64,000 nt of DNA from Hyaloraphidium curvatum (lineage: Eukaryota; Monoblepharomycota; Hyaloraphidiomycetes; Hyaloraphidiales; Hyaloraphidiaceae). The stretch's first letter is position 1. The number at the start of each line of letters is the position of its first letter. Shown one piece after another: positions 61,933-64,000 of the stretch. The stretch is from the NCBI GenBank assembly GCA_025558095.1, contig JAIVFI010000027.1, positions 62,001-126,000 of the forward strand, in the 5' to 3' direction. Position numbers and translations under genes: made by a program. The notes under the pieces were generated by a model. It was not told the origin of the DNA, did no database searches, and was given only the letters and a program-made list of their open reading frames with translations.

Positions 61933-62273
61933 TACTGGGACGTAGTATGGGACGGCAACATGTATTGAGCCGAATTCGATTCAGTGCGATACCGACCTCC
62001 ACCTCGTCCTGTTTCAGCAACGTACGCAGACTGGGGATCCGGGGAACATTTCAGTTGCCAGTGAGCTGTATGCCATACATCTATTGGAACTCTCCGCGCT
62101 GGGCTCATGGAGAGAGTGAGGACCCAGGAACGGAACGCCGCCCGCAACGAGGCGCAGCAGCAGCCTCTCCGACGGAGGTCCCCCGAGCCCTCCCACCTCC
62201 GCCCGGCAGTGGCCACGCGGGCGGTCTGCTCCACCCGCCTGCGCACCTTCCGTTGGCCTATCTCCGACCCGCG
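61933..62273. other. Intergenic region before the lipase
   Basis: About 340 bp with no gene. It should hold the lipase promoter; nothing specific is seen. Confidence 0.35.
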
Positions 62274-63884
62274 ATGGCCTTCCGCGTGGCGGCGCTGGCC
62301 CTCGCCGCCGCGATCCTGCTCGCCGCGCCGGTCTCGGCCACCGTCCCGTGCGGCGACCTCGCGCGGCTCCGCTCCTTCGCGCAGAAAGAAGTCTGGGCGC
62401 TCCCGTACCTCAACCTGGCCAGCATCGCATACACCGACGAATCTACGGGCAGCGTCGCCAGCGCGGCTGCGGACATAAACACGACGGTGAACACTGTCCT
62501 GCCCCAGCTGCCGTGCCCCTACGTCGCCACGAAGCCAAAGGTGCCCGGCCGGTGGTTTCTCGAATGGGGACCGGCCGTGTCGCGGGACAACGCCAACTTC
62601 GTCTACGCGGTTTCCTACCGTCTGAACACCAACACGACGAACGTGCCGTTCAGCGCCAACTCTTCGGCCTTTCCGCCCGTCTTCCTCGCCTTTGCGATCC
62701 GGGGCACCGATACCCTGACCAACGGTGGGTCTCGAAAGCGCCGGCCAGCAGTTGGTGTACTTACGGCAGCCCGTCTCCAGGCACCGCATTAGTCCTTCAA
62801 CTCCTCGAGGACTTCCAGCCCTTCACCACCGTCGACTGGAGCTCCAACATTGCCTCCCGTGGTCCCCTGGCTATCCGCTGCCCCCTTCCGATCGGCGGCG
62901 GCAACAACAGCAACAGCAACGTCTCGGCCCCTTTCCCGTCGCCCGCGGTGGCCTGGGGATCGTGCATCGGCCTCAAGTCCCTCATGGCGCTCACCTCCCG
63001 TCCCGCCTCCCTCGGGGGCGGGCCGGCGAACGCGCTGGGGTTCCTCAACGCCTTCGTGGCGCGGTGGGGCAGCTCTGTGCCCGTGTTGGTCACGGGACAC
63101 TCGCTCGGAGGGACCCAGACCACGATGCTGGCCATGTACCTCCAGGCCAGGGTGACGGGAGGGACGGCGGTGAAGGTCGGAGCTTTCCCTATTGCGCCGG
63201 CGACCGCTGGCAACAAACGTGGGTCATTCGAGGGACCAGAGCGTGCTCGATCTGACTCCATCGGCAGCCTTTGCCTCGCTCTTCACCTCGACCTTGGGCG
63301 CCAGGTCGCAGCTCTACATGAACACTCTCGGTGGGCCGATTGCCTCTACCATCCGCTGCAACATCATTGAACCAGCCTCCCTTGACAGACTTTGTTCCGC
63401 ACGGCTACCAATTCGTCCTCCCCACGCTGGGCCTCTGGTTCCTCTACGGCGGCCCCGCAACCCCCGCACCCCTCGTGCCCCTCACCCTCCTCGCCGCCGA
63501 CCTGATCAAGGATATCGGGTACACGCATCCGACGCCGCACAACTGGATGCGCGGGCGGTACGCGCCCGCCGCGAACCAGACCTACCCGGGCAGCCCGTGG
63601 GGCGCGCAGCTGGAGTGGCAACACTTCCCGCCCAACTACTACTCGATGATGTGTTATTACTTCAAGAAAGGGACGGGCAAGGTGCGGACGACGATGGCGG
63701 ATTACCCGCTCGGTGAGTTCCCGCAGCTTCCCACCGATCTCTGCACTCTCTCTGATCGGAACGCCGCCCGTCATCCGCAGTAAAAGGACCAGGGATGTCC
63801 CTCGCGGCGTACCCGAACTGCGCATCGGCGGTCAGCGTGTTCACCTCCCTCGACTCGCCGGGCGTCATCACCAGACCCGGTTAG
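62274..63884 (+). CDS. Secreted class 3 lipase
   Basis: Exons 62274-62724, 62781-63218, 63268-63330, 63389-63712 and 63781-63884 give 459 aa; all introns are phase 1 with GTGGGT, GTGGGC or GTGAGT donors. A signal peptide (ALALAAAILLAAPVSA) is followed by FLAFAIRGTDTL (oxyanion region) and VLVTGHSLGGTQTTMLAMYL (nucleophile elbow GHSLG), then APATAGN. The third acidic and His residues probably lie in exons 3-4 (VPHGYQF is a candidate). Several NxT/S sequons support secretion. Class 3 lipases hydrolyse triacylglycerols or related esters outside the cell. The N-terminal cap (LPYLNLASIAYTDE) is typical. Confidence 0.88.
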
Positions 63885-64000
63885 GCACAAATGTGGCATG
63901 GGCGAGCATGGATTAGGTCCGACATATATATCTCTGTGTTCTTATTTTATGGCTTTGTCGGCCATCTCGCTTCAGATTCGGCGACCTGCTCCGAGATTCG

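Noticed and set aside
1-64000. tRNA, rRNA or riboswitch genes
   Set aside because: No cloverleaf, rRNA core or known riboswitch pattern was recognised by eye; a tRNAscan-SE or Infernal run would be decisive.

Overview
The window reads as nuclear DNA of a GC-rich early-diverging fungus; a chytrid or monoblepharid such as Hyaloraphidium would fit, but this placement is an inference. Genes are split by short introns (mostly 50-65 nt, GT-AG, donors often GTGGGT or GTGCGT). Three features point to fungi: the long C-terminal tail of the HIBCH-like protein resembles fungal mitoribosomal mS47, there is a DUF4470 protein, and there is an Adp1-like ABCG transporter. Exon borders were read by eye from splice signals, frame continuity and family alignment, with no transcript support.

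Layout. 0.16-9.8 kb: mS47/HIBCH-like gene (-), GFA-domain protein (+), a LURP-one/WW fusion (-), an F-box-like protein (+), a frame-broken TPR-DUF4470 gene (-). 9.9-20.7 kb: PHD-JmjC histone demethylase (+), alkenal reductase (-), a 5'-truncated MFS carrier (-), a small BTB-like gene (+), a mitochondrial UbiB/ADCK kinase (+), a quinone oxidoreductase (-). 20.8-34.1 kb: a six-span membrane protein (+), a MYND protein (-), a fasciclin protein with a PPG minisatellite (-), an O-fucosyltransferase-like protein (-), an ABM monooxygenase (-), secreted and small proteins (+), an old yellow enzyme (-). 34.5-47.8 kb: copper ATPase (+), C2H2 zinc finger (+), membrane-family copies, a pentameric ligand-gated channel (-), a pyruvyl transferase-like protein (-), an R3H protein (-). 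47.9-63.9 kb: ABCG transporter (-), a second MYND gene (-), a small lysine-rich protein (+), a broken APH kinase (-), a secreted protein with four 8-Cys repeats (-), a dead LINE (-), a large uncharacterised gene (+), a class 3 lipase (+).

The most novel signal is a family of multi-span membrane proteins present at six places in 64 kb (A 20.8, B 38.9, C 46.9, D 44.2, remnants E 14.4 and F 29.8 kb). Members share a CxC..C motif before a mid-protein hydrophobic block and a C-terminal helix followed by a Cys-Pro tail. Copies B and C are a recent inverted pair; C has lost about 200 codons in frame, and B is bracketed by 56-bp direct repeats of the neighbouring channel gene's 3' end.

Many otherwise well-preserved genes carry single-base frame breaks at or near short homopolymers. 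These are either real pseudogenes or residual assembly errors, and raw reads would decide.
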